64,000 nucleotides of DNA from Mycobacterium sp. 1164966.3 (GTDB lineage Bacteria > Actinomycetota > Actinomycetes > Mycobacteriales > Mycobacteriaceae): contig NZ_LZSG01000010.1 in assembly GCF_001665395.1 (NCBI RefSeq), forward strand, positions 1 to 64,000, written 5' to 3'. Positions 34,613 through 43,737 of the stretch are shown here, piece after piece. How positions within the stretch are numbered: position 1 is the first letter of the stretch; each line of letters begins with the position of its first letter. The translations under genes were made by a program, and so were the position numbers. The notes under the pieces are model-generated. The model did not search any database, had not been told where the DNA came from, and saw only the letters and a program-made list of their open reading frames with translations.

Positions 34613-36040
34613 ATGCCGCTCGAGAACGGTGCCGTCTTCGCCGGCTACACCATTGCAGGTCTGCTCGGTTCCGGCGGCATGGGAGAGGTTTACCTGGCCC
34701 AGCATCCCAGGCTGCCACGGTTGGATGCGCTGAAAATCTTGCCAGCCTCGTTGACCGAGGACGCCGATTACCGGCAGCGCTTCAACCGGGAAGCCGACCT
34801 GGCCGCCACGCTGTGGCACCCCAACATCGTCGGCCTGCATGATCGCGGCGAGTTCGACGGGCAGCTGTGGATCACCATGGATTACGTCGATGGCATCGAC
34901 GCGGCGCGCGCCCTTCGCGAGTCCAACCGGTTGCCGGAACCCGACGTACTCGAAATCGTCACCGCCGTCGCGGACGCCCTCGACTACGCACACCAGCGCA
35001 ACCTGGTGCACCGCGACGTCAAGCCTGCCAACATCCTGTTGACCAAATCCGAGGCGGATCGGCGCCGAATCCTGTTGGCCGACTTCGGTATCGCCCGGCA
35101 AGCCGACGACATCAGCGGCCTGACCGCGACCAACATGACGGTCGGCTCGATCGCCTACGCGGCGCCCGAGCAGCTGATGGGCGAGACAATCGACGGCCGA
35201 GCAGATCAATATGCGTTGGCCGCCACGGCTTTTCACCTGTTGACCGGGGCGCCGCCGTTTCAGCATTCCAACGCGGCGGTGATCATCAGCAAGCATCTCA
35301 ATGCGCCGCCACCGCTGCTGTCGCAACACCGTCCGGAGTTGGCGCGGCTGGACCCGGTGTTGGCGAAGGCGATGGCGAAGGATCCCGCCGAGCGCTATCC
35401 ACGCTGCAGTGACTTCGCGCAGGCGCTCGGCGCGGCACTCACCGGCCCGGCGGTTCACGAGCATCCCACGCAGGCCTGGGCACCCACGCCCCTCGAACCC
35501 CAGGCGGCTCCGCCGTGGCAGCCGATCCCCTACCAGCCGACGCGCCCGGAGGCCCGCAAGTGGCCGGCGGTGGTGGTGCCGTTGATCCTGGTGGTCTTGC
35601 TCAGCGGTGCCGTCGGCTTTGCGGTGACCCAAGTTCTGCGTCCGGTTCCGACGTCGACGGCAGCGCCCCGCTGGCAGCCCTACGTCGACTACGCGAAGCA
35701 GTTCACGATCTGGCTGACCAGTTTGAACCCGCAATCCGTCGACAGGGACATCCAACGCCTCCTCGACGGCTCGACGGGCGAATTCCATGACGACTACGCA
35801 AAACAGAGTTCCGCCTTCAAATCCGTACTCTCGGCCGCGAATTCCTCCAGTGAGGGAACCGTCAACAGCGCGGGACTGGACTCGATCAACGGCTCGACAG
35901 CCCAGGTCCTGGTTGCCGCGACAGTGAAATCCACCACCCCCAACGGGCCCACCCAAGAGCCACGGAAATGGCGATTGTCGGTGCGAGTCGAAAAAGTCGG
36001 CGAGGCCTACAAGGTGTCCAAAGTGGAGTTCGTGCCATGA
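34613..36040 (+). CDS. Membrane Ser/Thr protein kinase with extracytoplasmic NTF2-like (Mce-associated type) domain
   Basis: 475 aa. Complete kinase domain: glycine loop [13 protein letters not shown] (~18-30), Lys41, HRDVKPAN (133-140), DFG (157-159), and a Thr-containing activation loop [19 protein letters not shown] Pro-rich juxtamembrane linker (~270-315) precedes one TM helix (~316-340). The ~135-residue outside domain ([18 protein letters not shown] to VSKVEFVP) resembles that of the next protein and Mce-associated proteins. Similar in design to PknF/PknJ. It sits between menD and bpoC where M. tuberculosis, as I recall, has no gene. The stop overlaps the next ATG (ATGA). Confidence 0.88.
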   Translation: MPLENGAVFAGYTIAGLLGSGGMGEVYLAQHPRLPRLDALKILPASLTEDADYRQRFNREADLAATLWHPNIVGLHDRGEFDGQLWITMDYVDGIDAARALRESNRLPEPDVLEIVTAVADALDYAHQRNLVHRDVKPANILLTKSEADRRRILLADFGIARQADDISGLTATNMTVGSIAYAAPEQLMGETIDGRADQYALAATAFHLLTGAPPFQHSNAAVIISKHLNAPPPLLSQHRPELARLDPVLAKAMAKDPAERYPRCSDFAQALGAALTGPAVHEHPTQAWAPTPLEPQAAPPWQPIPYQPTRPEARKWPAVVVPLILVVLLSGAVGFAVTQVLRPVPTSTAAPRWQPYVDYAKQFTIWLTSLNPQSVDRDIQRLLDGSTGEFHDDYAKQSSAFKSVLSAANSSSEGTVNSAGLDSINGSTAQVLVAATVKSTTPNGPTQEPRKWRLSVRVEKVGEAYKVSKVEFVP

Positions 36041-36543
36041 CCATGCGGCGCGCGGCGTGGTGGCTGCTGGTCTCCGCACTGACGGTCGGCACGCTGGCCG
36101 CGGTATCGGTGGGCGGCTGGCAACTGGTGATCAAAGCCCACCGACTGCCACCGGTCGCCGACCAGCTTGCCGCCCGTCAAGATGCCACCCGGGCCGCCAG
36201 CGCCGGAACCGTGAAATTGATGACCTATTCGCCGGACACGCTGGACCAGGACTTCGCCTCGGCCAGTGAGCTGCTCACCGGCGAATTCCGGGAGTACTAC
36301 CAGAAGTTCACCAGCCAGACCGTCAAGCCGACGGCGCAGCAGAAGCGCGTCAAAAGCGCCGCGACCGTTCAGCGCGCCGGGGTGCAATCGTTGACGCGCG
36401 ACGCGGCGGTGGTCCTGGTCTTCGTGAAGCGAACGACGACCACCGCGGACCAGCCGTCGCCGACAGAGGTGCCGAATGCGGTGCGGGTGGGCCTGGCCAA
36501 GGTGCACGGAACCTGGCTGATCAACCGCTTCGACCCGGTCTGA
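36037..36543 (+). CDS. Mce-associated-type membrane protein, partner of the kinase
   Basis: 168 aa from ATG 36037 (overlaps the kinase stop, ATGA). One N-terminal TM helix (~7-32) and a secreted-side domain with the helix [19 protein letters not shown], then [17 protein letters not shown], a beta-hairpin region ([19 protein letters not shown]), and [18 protein letters not shown]. This is the Mce-associated (Mam) pattern with an NTF2-like fold. The same order of motifs is seen in the C-terminal part of the kinase, so the two may bind each other or the same ligand. Confidence 0.75.
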   Translation: MTMRRAAWWLLVSALTVGTLAAVSVGGWQLVIKAHRLPPVADQLAARQDATRAASAGTVKLMTYSPDTLDQDFASASELLTGEFREYYQKFTSQTVKPTAQQKRVKSAATVQRAGVQSLTRDAAVVLVFVKRTTTTADQPSPTEVPNAVRVGLAKVHGTWLINRFDPV

Positions 36544-36556
36544 TCGACCGACGGGC

Positions 36557-37345
36557 TCAGGCCGTCGCGTTCGCGAAGAACCGCAGGGCGGCGGCGTTGA
36601 CGGTGTCCGGCTTTTCGAAGAACCCCAGGTGACCGGTGTCAGGAATGTGCAGGTAGCGACCGTTGGGTATGGCGTCGGCGACCTCGCGGCCCAGATGCGC
36701 CGGGGTCACGACGTCGTCGGCGAAGCCGATCACCAGCACCGGCGCGCTGATGTTGCCGTAGGCGGGTAACCGATTCGTCGTCGGGGCGACCTCGAGTTGG
36801 CAACGCGATCCCGGTGTGGGTTTTATCGGCCACATGGTGAACATGCCGATCCAGTCGGCGACGACATTGTCGTCATTGAGCGTCTTGGGCGAAAAGTTTT
36901 CCAGCAGGCGATATTTCGCGTCGGCCGCCGGCGGCAGCAGCGTTCCGGAGTCGTAGAGCTCGGCTTCGGCCTCGTGGAAGAACTGGCGGGTGCGGTCCAG
37001 ACGGCCCCGGGTGGCCATCAACACGGCCGAACTCACCAGCTCTGGCCGCTCCACCATGAGCTCCTGGGCGATGTAGGAGCCCATCGACACCGCGACGATG
37101 CGCGCGGGCGCGGCGCCCAGCGATTCGATCAGCGCCGCCGTGTCGGCGACCATGGTTTGCGTGGTGAAACCTTCGGCGTTCTCGGTGGCGCCGACGCCGC
37201 GGTTGTCGAAGGTGATGCAGCGGTATCCCGCCGCCAGGAATGCCGGGACCTGATGTGGTTGCCAGGTGCGTCCGAAGCCGCCGTGGCCGGCGATGAAGAC
37301 AACCGGCTCGCCGGTCCCCTTGTCGTCATAAGCCAGGTTGATCAC
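36557..37345 (-). CDS. bpoC: Alpha/beta hydrolase BpoC (peroxidase-like), in the menC operon
   Basis: 262 aa, same length as M. tuberculosis Rv0554 (recalled). Alpha/beta hydrolase: oxyanion motif FIAGHGGFGRTWQPH, nucleophile elbow VAVSMGSYIAQ, Asp in GFADDVVTPAHLG, and His in IPDTGHLGFFEKP. Annotated as a non-haem bromoperoxidase, but the operon position (GTGA overlap with menC) made it a candidate MenH (SHCHC synthase). As I recall, a test of the M. tuberculosis protein did not show that activity, so the role stays open. Confidence 0.85.
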   Translation of the reverse strand: MINLAYDDKGTGEPVVFIAGHGGFGRTWQPHQVPAFLAAGYRCITFDNRGVGATENAEGFTTQTMVADTAALIESLGAAPARIVAVSMGSYIAQELMVERPELVSSAVLMATRGRLDRTRQFFHEAEAELYDSGTLLPPAADAKYRLLENFSPKTLNDDNVVADWIGMFTMWPIKPTPGSRCQLEVAPTTNRLPAYGNISAPVLVIGFADDVVTPAHLGREVADAIPNGRYLHIPDTGHLGFFEKPDTVNAAALRFFANATA

Positions 37346-38319
37346 CCGAACGACGGTACAAGCAACGGATAGCAAACCTTTACCCGGTCAATCCACCACT
37401 GCCGTCGCTCCTCGGGAGCGGCCAGCGCGTGCAGGCGCGCCGGGTCGGGCACGACCGGGCCCACCGGCAGATAGCCGTCGACGGGCACCGCCGGTGCTGC
37501 GACGTCCTCCAAGAACAGCCCGCCGGTGCCCAAGCCGCAGGCGTGGCGCAGGTCAGGCAGGGCCGCCGCGGCGGCCAGCCCGCCGGCGATGCCGACGGCC
37601 GAATCCAGCGCGCTGGACACCACCACCGGGATGTCGATCTGCGTAGCGATGTCGAGCAGAGCCGAAACACCGCCCAGCGGAGCGACTTTCAGCACCGCGA
37701 TATCGGCGGCGCCGGCGCGGACCACGGCCAGCGGGTCGTCGGCCTTGCGGATGCTCTCGTCGGCCGCGATCGGCACGTCTGGCATGTCTGGCCGGCTGCG
37801 CAGCTCGGCGAGCTCCGGCACGCTGGCACAGGGCTGCTCGATGTACTCCAGTGGCCCGTCGGCGGTCAGGGCGGCGGCGCCCTCGGCGGCTTGGTCGACG
37901 CTCCAACCGCCGTTGGCGTCCACCCGCACGGTGGGGACCAGTTCCCGCACGGCGTTGACCCGCTCGACGTCGTCGGCCAGCCGTTGTCCCGGTTCGGCGA
38001 CTTTCACCTTGGCGGTGCGGGCGCCGGGAAACCGGGCCAGCACCTCGCTCACCTGGGCGGCGGCGACGGCCGGCACGGTGGCGTTGATCGGGATCTTGTC
38101 GCGTCGCGGCTGCGGCAGCCGGTGATACGCGGTCTCGATGCCCGACGCGAGCCAGTGCGCGGCCTCGGCCGGTCCGTATTCGACGAACGCCCCGAACTCC
38201 CCCCAGCCGGCCGGGCCGTCGATCAGCGCGACTTCGCGGGTGGTGATGCCGCGAAACCGCACCCGCATCGGCAACGCCACCACATGCAGGCGGTCCAGCA
38301 GGTCCTGCAGGTCCGGCAT
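37342..38319 (-). CDS. menC: o-Succinylbenzoate synthase MenC
   Basis: 325 aa (M. tuberculosis Rv0553, 326 aa, recalled). Enolase-superfamily dehydratase: catalytic Lys in AKVKVAEPGQ, metal ligands Asp in VRVDANGGW, Glu in YIEQPC, Asp in AADESIRK, and second Lys in AVLKVAPLGG. Makes o-succinylbenzoate for menaquinone. ATG 38319 shares one base with the stop of the amidohydrolase (TGATG), and its own stop overlaps bpoC, giving a tight three-gene unit. Confidence 0.94.
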   Translation of the reverse strand: MPDLQDLLDRLHVVALPMRVRFRGITTREVALIDGPAGWGEFGAFVEYGPAEAAHWLASGIETAYHRLPQPRRDKIPINATVPAVAAAQVSEVLARFPGARTAKVKVAEPGQRLADDVERVNAVRELVPTVRVDANGGWSVDQAAEGAAALTADGPLEYIEQPCASVPELAELRSRPDMPDVPIAADESIRKADDPLAVVRAGAADIAVLKVAPLGGVSALLDIATQIDIPVVVSSALDSAVGIAGGLAAAAALPDLRHACGLGTGGLFLEDVAAPAVPVDGYLPVGPVVPDPARLHALAAPEERRQWWIDRVKVCYPLLVPSFG

Positions 38320-39923
38320 CACCGCCGGTAAACCTGGCGCCCCGCCAGAAACGTCGCACGCACGTCCAGATCGGCGATCTCCTCGGGCGACACCGCGCGC
38401 GGGTCGGCCGACAGCACCACCAGGTCCGCGTACTTGCCGACCTCGAGCGAGCCGATTATGTCGTCGGCGAACAGTTGCCAGGCGGCGTCGATTGTCTGCG
38501 CGCGGATGGCCTGCTCGACGGTCAGCCGCTCCTCGGGCGCCAGCACCCGCCCGCTGGGCGCTGTGCGTGTTGCGGCCACGCTGATGTTGCGCAGCGGCTC
38601 CTCGGGGGTGACCGGCGGGTCGTTGTGCAGCGAGATGCGCATGCCCGCTGCAACGGCGGAACCCGCTGGCATCCAGCGGGATCCGCGTTCGGGTCCGAAC
38701 AATCCGTCGACGATGATGTCGCCCCAGTAGTGAATCTGGTCGACGAAAATGCTGCACGTGACGCCGAGGTCGACGGCCCGCTGGATCTGGTCGTCCCGGA
38801 TGGCACCGACGTGTTCGAGCCGCAATCGGTGATCGTGGCGCGGATGCTTCCGCAGCGCCTCTTCGTAGACGTCGAGGATGGTGTCGACGCCGGCGTCGCC
38901 CTGCACATGGCACGCCATCGGCCAGCCGAGCGGGAAGTAGGCACCGACGATTTCGTGCAGTTGTTCAGCGGTGTAGTTGGCGCATCCGCACGAACCGGGC
39001 TGTATGCCGCTGATGCGGGTGGCTTCGGTGTCCAGGTAGGGAAACGACAGCGCGATGTTGCCGATCCACGGTGACCCGTCCACCCAGATCTTGATCCCCA
39101 CCTGGCGCAGCATGTCGTCGCCTTGGCCCGGCGTGGCGCCGGTGCGCATCTGCGGGTTGGAGATCTCGTAGGTGCGCAACCGGACGGTCAGGTCATTGCG
39201 CACCTGCTCTACCAGGGGCTTGAAGTTCGGGTCGAACGCCATCTCCGAGCAGGTGGTCAGCCCGGCCCGGTTGAGCCGGGCGCACTCGGCGCGCAGCATC
39301 CCCGGGTAGTCGCTGGGCTGTATCGCGCCCGCCAGCAGCGGGAACACCGCTCCGGTCTCCTCGGCGGTGCCGTCCAGCTCACCATGTGCATCACGGCCGA
39401 ACTTGGCTCCCTTGGGGTCGGGGGTGTCGCGGGTCAGATTTGCGCGGCGGGCAGCGTGTGTGTTGAAGAAGGCTTTGTGGCCGGAGTTGTGCATGATCAC
39501 CAGCGGCCCGTCCGGGGCGACCTCGTCGAGCCAGGCCAGCGTTGGCTGCGGAAGCCCGTCCTGCAGCAGCGGATCCCAGCCGTTGAGGTAAGCGCCGTCG
39601 GATCCGCGGCGCGCAACCTCGCGATGTACCGCCGCGACGACGTCGTCGGCGCTGCGCAGGGTGACCGGCCGGATGTCGACCAGCCGGTCGGACAGCGCGA
39701 TGGCCTCCATCAGCGGATGCCCGTGTGCCTCAACGAATCCCGGCATCACACAGCCGTCGCCGATGTCGATGGTCTCGGTGCCGTCGCCGATGAGCCCGTC
39801 GACTTCCGACCGATCGCCTACGGCGATGATGCGGCCGTCGGAGATGGCGAGCGCCTCGGCGGTGGGGCGGGTCTGGTCGACGGTCAATATGGTTCCGGTG
39901 ATGACGACATCTGCCACGGCCAT
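38319..39923 (-). CDS. Amidohydrolase, YtcJ-like
   Basis: 534 aa from ATG 39923, exactly the M. tuberculosis Rv0552 length (recalled). Composite amidohydrolase fold: metal-binding HxH-type EAHGHP (residues ~70-75), WVDGSPW, CHVQGDAGVD and RLEHVGAIRD with His ligands, and the late HNDPPVTPEEPL Asp region. YtcJ-like proteins hydrolyse N-acyl or cyclic amide substrates; specificity unknown. First gene of the unit with menC and bpoC. A TACCAT box 8 nt upstream suggests a near-leaderless start. Confidence 0.87.
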   Translation of the reverse strand: MAVADVVITGTILTVDQTRPTAEALAISDGRIIAVGDRSEVDGLIGDGTETIDIGDGCVMPGFVEAHGHPLMEAIALSDRLVDIRPVTLRSADDVVAAVHREVARRGSDGAYLNGWDPLLQDGLPQPTLAWLDEVAPDGPLVIMHNSGHKAFFNTHAARRANLTRDTPDPKGAKFGRDAHGELDGTAEETGAVFPLLAGAIQPSDYPGMLRAECARLNRAGLTTCSEMAFDPNFKPLVEQVRNDLTVRLRTYEISNPQMRTGATPGQGDDMLRQVGIKIWVDGSPWIGNIALSFPYLDTEATRISGIQPGSCGCANYTAEQLHEIVGAYFPLGWPMACHVQGDAGVDTILDVYEEALRKHPRHDHRLRLEHVGAIRDDQIQRAVDLGVTCSIFVDQIHYWGDIIVDGLFGPERGSRWMPAGSAVAAGMRISLHNDPPVTPEEPLRNISVAATRTAPSGRVLAPEERLTVEQAIRAQTIDAAWQLFADDIIGSLEVGKYADLVVLSADPRAVSPEEIADLDVRATFLAGRQVYRR

Positions 39924-39977
39924 AGGCAGGGATGGTACTGACAGAGGGCACGATGCGGCCCGAATTGCAACACGTTC

Positions 39978-39989
39978 TAGTCTTGCCAC
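39978..39989 (+). promoter_or_regulatory. Probable leaderless fadD8 promoter (-10 TAGTCT)
   Basis: TAGTCT (39978-39983) lies 6 nt before the ATG 39990. The divergent amidohydrolase start is 66 bp away. Confidence 0.5.
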
Positions 39990-41591
39990 ATGACGGACTC
40001 GCTGCTGCGCAACCCGACGCACAACGGCCACCTGCTGGTGGGCGCGCTGAAGCGCCACAAGGACAAGCCGGTGCTGTTCCTGGGCGACACCACGCTGACC
40101 GGTGGTCAGCTGGCCGAGCGGATCAGCCAGTACATCCAGGCGTTCGAGGCGCTGGGTGCGGGAACCGGCGTCGCGGTGGGACTGCTGTCGCTCAACCGTC
40201 CCGAAGTGTTGATGATCATCGGCGCCGGACAAGCCCGGGGATATCGGCGCACGGCGTTGCACCCGTTGGGCTCGCTGGACGATCACGCCTATGTTCTCAA
40301 CGACGCCGGCATCAGCTCGCTGATCATCGACCCCAACCCGATGTTCGTCGAGCGCGCGTTGGGGCTGCTGGAGAAGGTGGACTCGCTCAAGCAGATCCTG
40401 ACGATCGGGCCGGTGCCCGAAGCCCTGCGTGGGGTGGCAGTGGATCTGTCCGCCGAAGCCGCCAAGTACGAACCGCAGCCGCTGGTGGCCGCCGACCTGC
40501 CGCCGGATCAGGTGATCGGCCTGACCTACACCGGCGGCACCACCGGAAAGCCCAAGGGCGTGATGGGCACCGCGCAATCTATCTCCACCATGACGATGAT
40601 TCAGCTCTCCGAATGGGAGTGGCCGGAGCAGCCTCGGTTCTTGATGATCACTCCGCTGTCACACGCCGGTGCGGCTTATTTCGTGCCGACGCTGATCAAG
40701 GGCGGAGAAATGTACGTGCTGCCCAAGTTCGATCCGGCCGAGGTACTGAAAACCATTGAGGAGAAGCGCATTACGGCTACCTTCGTGGTGCCGTCGATGT
40801 TGTATGCGCTGATGGACCACCCGGATTCGCGCACCCGGGACCTGTCGTCACTGGAGACGGTGTATTACGGCGCATCGGCGATCAACCCGGTGCGGCTGGC
40901 CGAGGCGATCAGCCGGTTCGGCAAGATCTTCGCCCAGAACTACGGGCAATCCGAAGCGCCGATGGCCATCACCTACCTGGCGAAGGGCGACCACGACGAG
41001 AAGCGGCTGACCTCTTGCGGGCGTCCGACGCTGTTCGCGCGCGTCGCCCTGCTGGGCGAGGACGGCAAGCCGGTACCCCAGGGGGAGCCGGGCGAAATCT
41101 GTGTCAGCGGACCGCTTTTGGCGGGCGGCTACTGGAATCTGCCAGACGAGACTTCGCGAACTTTCAGAGACGGCTGGCTGCACACTGGCGATATGGCCCG
41201 CGAGGACGAGGACGGCTTCTACTACATCGTCGACCGGGTCAAGGACATGATCGTCACCGGCGGCTTCAACGTGTTCCCGCGCGAGGTCGAAGACGTGGTG
41301 GCCGAGCATCCCGCGGTGGCGCAGGTGTGCGTGGTCGGCGCGCCGGACGACAAGTGGGGCGAGGCCGTCACCGCGGTCGTGGTGCTGCGTGCCGACGCGG
41401 CCCGCGACGATGCCGCGGTCGAGACGATGACCGCCGAGATCCAGGCCGCGGTCAAGGACCGCAAGGGCTCGGTGCAGGCACCCAAGCGGGTGGTGATCGT
41501 CGAGTCGCTGCCGCTGACCGGGCTGGGTAAGCCGGACAAGAAGGCTGTGCGGGCGCAGTTCTGGGAAGGCGCCGAGCGCGCCGTCGGGTGA
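39990..41591 (+). CDS. fadD8: Acyl-CoA synthetase FadD8
   Basis: 533 aa adenylate-forming enzyme. P-loop YTGGTTGKPKGVMG (~residue 181), NYGQSEAPMAITYL, the hinge motif GWLHTGDMAREDEDGFYYIV, DRVKDMIVTGGFNVFPREVE, and catalytic Lys in LTGLGKPDKK. It activates a fatty or other carboxylic acid as the CoA ester. Position next to the Rv0552-like gene fits M. tuberculosis FadD8 (Rv0551c, 571 aa, recalled); the shorter N-terminus may be a start-site difference. Confidence 0.88.
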   Translation: MTDSLLRNPTHNGHLLVGALKRHKDKPVLFLGDTTLTGGQLAERISQYIQAFEALGAGTGVAVGLLSLNRPEVLMIIGAGQARGYRRTALHPLGSLDDHAYVLNDAGISSLIIDPNPMFVERALGLLEKVDSLKQILTIGPVPEALRGVAVDLSAEAAKYEPQPLVAADLPPDQVIGLTYTGGTTGKPKGVMGTAQSISTMTMIQLSEWEWPEQPRFLMITPLSHAGAAYFVPTLIKGGEMYVLPKFDPAEVLKTIEEKRITATFVVPSMLYALMDHPDSRTRDLSSLETVYYGASAINPVRLAEAISRFGKIFAQNYGQSEAPMAITYLAKGDHDEKRLTSCGRPTLFARVALLGEDGKPVPQGEPGEICVSGPLLAGGYWNLPDETSRTFRDGWLHTGDMAREDEDGFYYIVDRVKDMIVTGGFNVFPREVEDVVAEHPAVAQVCVVGAPDDKWGEAVTAVVVLRADAARDDAAVETMTAEIQAAVKDRKGSVQAPKRVVIVESLPLTGLGKPDKKAVRAQFWEGAERAVG

Positions 41592-41603
41592 GTTTGCAGC
41601 GTC

Positions 41604-41744
41604 GAGTGTGAAGCGACGGCGTTCAGTGTGAACTGGCGGCTTTCAGAGTGAACAAGCGGCGGGGATCGGCGAAAGTTTGCGCCCTGGCCTCACATTCAAA
41701 ACCGTGGATTCACAGCGAAAGCCGTGGCTTCACACTCAAACCCG
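41604..41744. repeat. Intergenic repeat family A, copy 3 (divergent)
   Basis: Left units GAGTGTGAAGCGACGGCGTT, CAGTGTGAACTGGCGGCTTT, then a core, then right units TCACATTCAAAACCGTGGAT, TCACAGCGAAAGCCGTGGCT and TCACACTCAAACC. The two sides are inverted relative to each other. Lies between convergent fadD8 and the PPOX-type gene. Confidence 0.7.
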
Positions 41745-41792
41745 AACGAGCGCGCCGCGGGCACTTCCGGGCGGCGCCGGCAATGCTCGGCC

Positions 41793-42212
41793 TTACTGCC
41801 AGGGACCGATGCCGCCGATCTTGTCGATCCGGATGTGCGTCACGAATCCGGGCGGTGCGCTGTCGGGCGGGAACACGGCCGGGTCGGACAGCGTCTGCGC
41901 CAGGGACCGCAGCAACTCCGGGGCCCCGCCCTCGACCACCCGCGCGGTCCCCTCGACCGCGAGATAGGGGCGCATGGCCTTGCCGGCGTCTCCGGTCGAA
42001 ACGATCGTCAATGCGACTCGGGGATCTCGGCGGATATTGCGAACCTTCTTGTGCTCGCCGAGGTGCGCCGTCACCAGCTCGTCACCCTCGGGTGTGGTTC
42101 GCAACGCCACCCAGACCAGCGTCACCTGAGGACTGCCATCCGGATTGAGGGTGACCAGTGTGGCGTCGGCGCCGTTTCCGATGAGCTCGCGCGCGGCTTC
42201 GTTGAGTTTCAT
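41793..42212 (-). CDS. PPOX-class F420-dependent enzyme (split beta-barrel)
   Basis: 139 aa from ATG 42212. Flavin/F420 split barrel of the pyridoxamine-phosphate-oxidase-like group: TLVTLNPDGSPQVTLVWVAL at the N-terminus, KKVRNIRRDPRVALTIV, and a C-terminal IRIDKIGGIGPW. Mycobacterial members such as Rv1155 bind F420 and reduce small substrates. It is divergent from a second F420-type gene (DUF385) 61 bp away, and a TAGAAG box 5 nt upstream suggests a leaderless message. Confidence 0.83.
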   Translation of the reverse strand: MKLNEAARELIGNGADATLVTLNPDGSPQVTLVWVALRTTPEGDELVTAHLGEHKKVRNIRRDPRVALTIVSTGDAGKAMRPYLAVEGTARVVEGGAPELLRSLAQTLSDPAVFPPDSAPPGFVTHIRIDKIGGIGPWQ

Positions 42213-42273
42213 ACGGTCTTCTACCGCGGCGCCTGCCGATTCATTCCCATCGGCGCGGAGGTAACGTCGCGGC

Positions 42274-42753
42274 ATGGGCAACGCCGACCGGATCAAGCCG
42301 CCGTGGTGGCTGAAACCAGCGAACAAGGTCTTCATTCAGATGTCGCGGCTGGGCCTGAGCTTCGGCGGGGAAAGTCCCGTGGTGTTGACGGTTCCGGGCC
42401 GTAAGTCCGGCACCCCGCGGTCCACACCCGTCACGCCGATGACGGTCGACGGAAAGCGCTATGTCGTGGGCGGCTTCCCGGGCGCGGATTGGGTGCAAAA
42501 CGTCCGCGCCGCAGGCGAAGTCACGCTGACGCGTGGCCGAAACAAAGAGCGCGTCCGGATGGTGGAGCTGTCTCCCGACGAGGCCAGGCCGCTGCTGCGG
42601 GCTTTTCCGACGGAGGTGCCGAGCGGGGTCGGTTTCATGAAGCGGTCCGGACTCGTCGAAGAAGGACACCCCGACGAGTTCGAGAAGCTGGCCGGCCGCT
42701 GCGCGGTATTCCGTTTCGACCCGATCGCCCAGGACGGAGTTCAACAGCCTTGA
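42274..42753 (+). CDS. Deazaflavin-dependent nitroreductase-family protein (DUF385/Ddn-like)
   Basis: 159 aa. The block LTVPGRKSGTPRSTPVTPM (~44-62) with the GRKSG turn, then GADWVQNVRAAGEVTLTRG, is the Ddn/DUF385 fingerprint; the family uses F420H2. It has no N-terminal lipid anchor. A TAACGT box 6 nt before the ATG suggests leaderless transcription. The stop overlaps the menB start (TTGA), so it is probably the first gene of a menB operon, replacing the toxin-antitoxin pair I recall at this place in M. tuberculosis. Confidence 0.83.
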   Translation: MGNADRIKPPWWLKPANKVFIQMSRLGLSFGGESPVVLTVPGRKSGTPRSTPVTPMTVDGKRYVVGGFPGADWVQNVRAAGEVTLTRGRNKERVRMVELSPDEARPLLRAFPTEVPSGVGFMKRSGLVEEGHPDEFEKLAGRCAVFRFDPIAQDGVQQP

Positions 42754-43652
42754 GTGACAACCCGTTCGACGCGAACCAGTGGCGGCCGGTCGAGGGATTC
42801 GACGACCTGACCGACATCACGTACCACCGCCACGTCGCGGACGCCACCGTACGGGTGGCCTTCGACCGGCCCGAAGTTCGCAACGCGTTTCGCCCGCATA
42901 CCGTCGACGAGCTGTATCGCGCGCTCGATCACGCCCGGATGTCTGCCGACGTGGGAGTGGTGCTGCTGACCGGCAACGGGCCCTCCCCCAAGGACGACGG
43001 CTGGGCGTTCTGTGCCGGCGGCGATCAGCGCATTCGCGGGCGCTCGGGGTATCAATACGCCAGCGGAGACACCGCGGACACGGTTGACGCAGCGCGCGCC
43101 GGCCGGTTGCACATCCTCGAGGTACAACGACTGATCCGGTTCATGCCCAAGGTGGTCATCTGCCTGGTCAACGGATGGGCGGCCGGCGGCGGGCACAGCC
43201 TGCACGTGGTGTGCGACCTCACCCTGGCCAGCCGCGAGCACGCCCGCTTCAAGCAGACCGACGCCGACGTCGGCAGCTTCGACGGCGGCTACGGCAGCGC
43301 CTACCTGGCCCGGCAGGTGGGACAGAAGTTCGCCCGCGAGATCTTCTTCCTGGGCCGCCCGTATACCGCCGAGCAGATGCACCAGATGGGCGCGGTCAAC
43401 GAGGTCGTCGACCATGCCGAGCTGGAGCGCGCCGGTGTGCAGTGGGCGAGCGAGATCAACGCGAAATCGCCTCAGGCGCAACGCATGCTGAAGTACGCGT
43501 TCAATCTGCTCGACGACGGGCTGGTGGGTCAGCAGCTGTTCGCCGGGGAGGCCACCCGGTTGGCCTACATGACCGACGAGGCCGTGGAGGGCCGCGACGC
43601 GTTCCTGCAGAAGCGCCCACCGGACTGGAGCTCATTCCCGCGCTACTTTTAG
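42750..43652 (+). CDS. menB: 1,4-dihydroxy-2-naphthoyl-CoA synthase MenB
   Basis: 300 aa from TTG 42750, which overlaps the previous stop (TTGA). M. tuberculosis MenB has a longer N-terminus but aligns from SDNPFDA onward (recalled), which supports this start. Crotonase fold: GWAFCAGGDQRIRGRSGYQY (oxyanion and substrate loop), NGWAAGGGHSLH, FKQTDADVGSFDGGYGSAYL, and a C-terminal KRPPDWSSFPRYF. Closes o-succinylbenzoyl-CoA to the naphthoate ring. Confidence 0.95.
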   Translation: MSDNPFDANQWRPVEGFDDLTDITYHRHVADATVRVAFDRPEVRNAFRPHTVDELYRALDHARMSADVGVVLLTGNGPSPKDDGWAFCAGGDQRIRGRSGYQYASGDTADTVDAARAGRLHILEVQRLIRFMPKVVICLVNGWAAGGGHSLHVVCDLTLASREHARFKQTDADVGSFDGGYGSAYLARQVGQKFAREIFFLGRPYTAEQMHQMGAVNEVVDHAELERAGVQWASEINAKSPQAQRMLKYAFNLLDDGLVGQQLFAGEATRLAYMTDEAVEGRDAFLQKRPPDWSSFPRYF

Positions 43653-43725
43653 CTCACGCCGCTGAAATGACGGCAGCGCGCAGGAGTGCGAGAGGAGGGC
43701 ATGCTGGCGTCGATCTCGGCGAAAT

Positions 43726-43737
43726 TAGACTCCCCCA
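43726..43737 (+). promoter_or_regulatory. Probable leaderless promoter (-10 TAGACT)
   Basis: TAGACT (43726-43731) is followed by 6 nt and the GTG 43738 of the SDR gene. Confidence 0.5.

Noticed and set aside
34496-36079. Long open frame on the minus strand opposite the kinase gene
   Set aside because: Antisense shadow in GC-rich DNA; His/Arg/Gly-rich product with no motifs, while the plus strand encodes a full kinase.
41604-41744. Rho-independent terminator between fadD8 and the PPOX gene
   Set aside because: The repeat has inverted units but no single strong stem followed by T residues.
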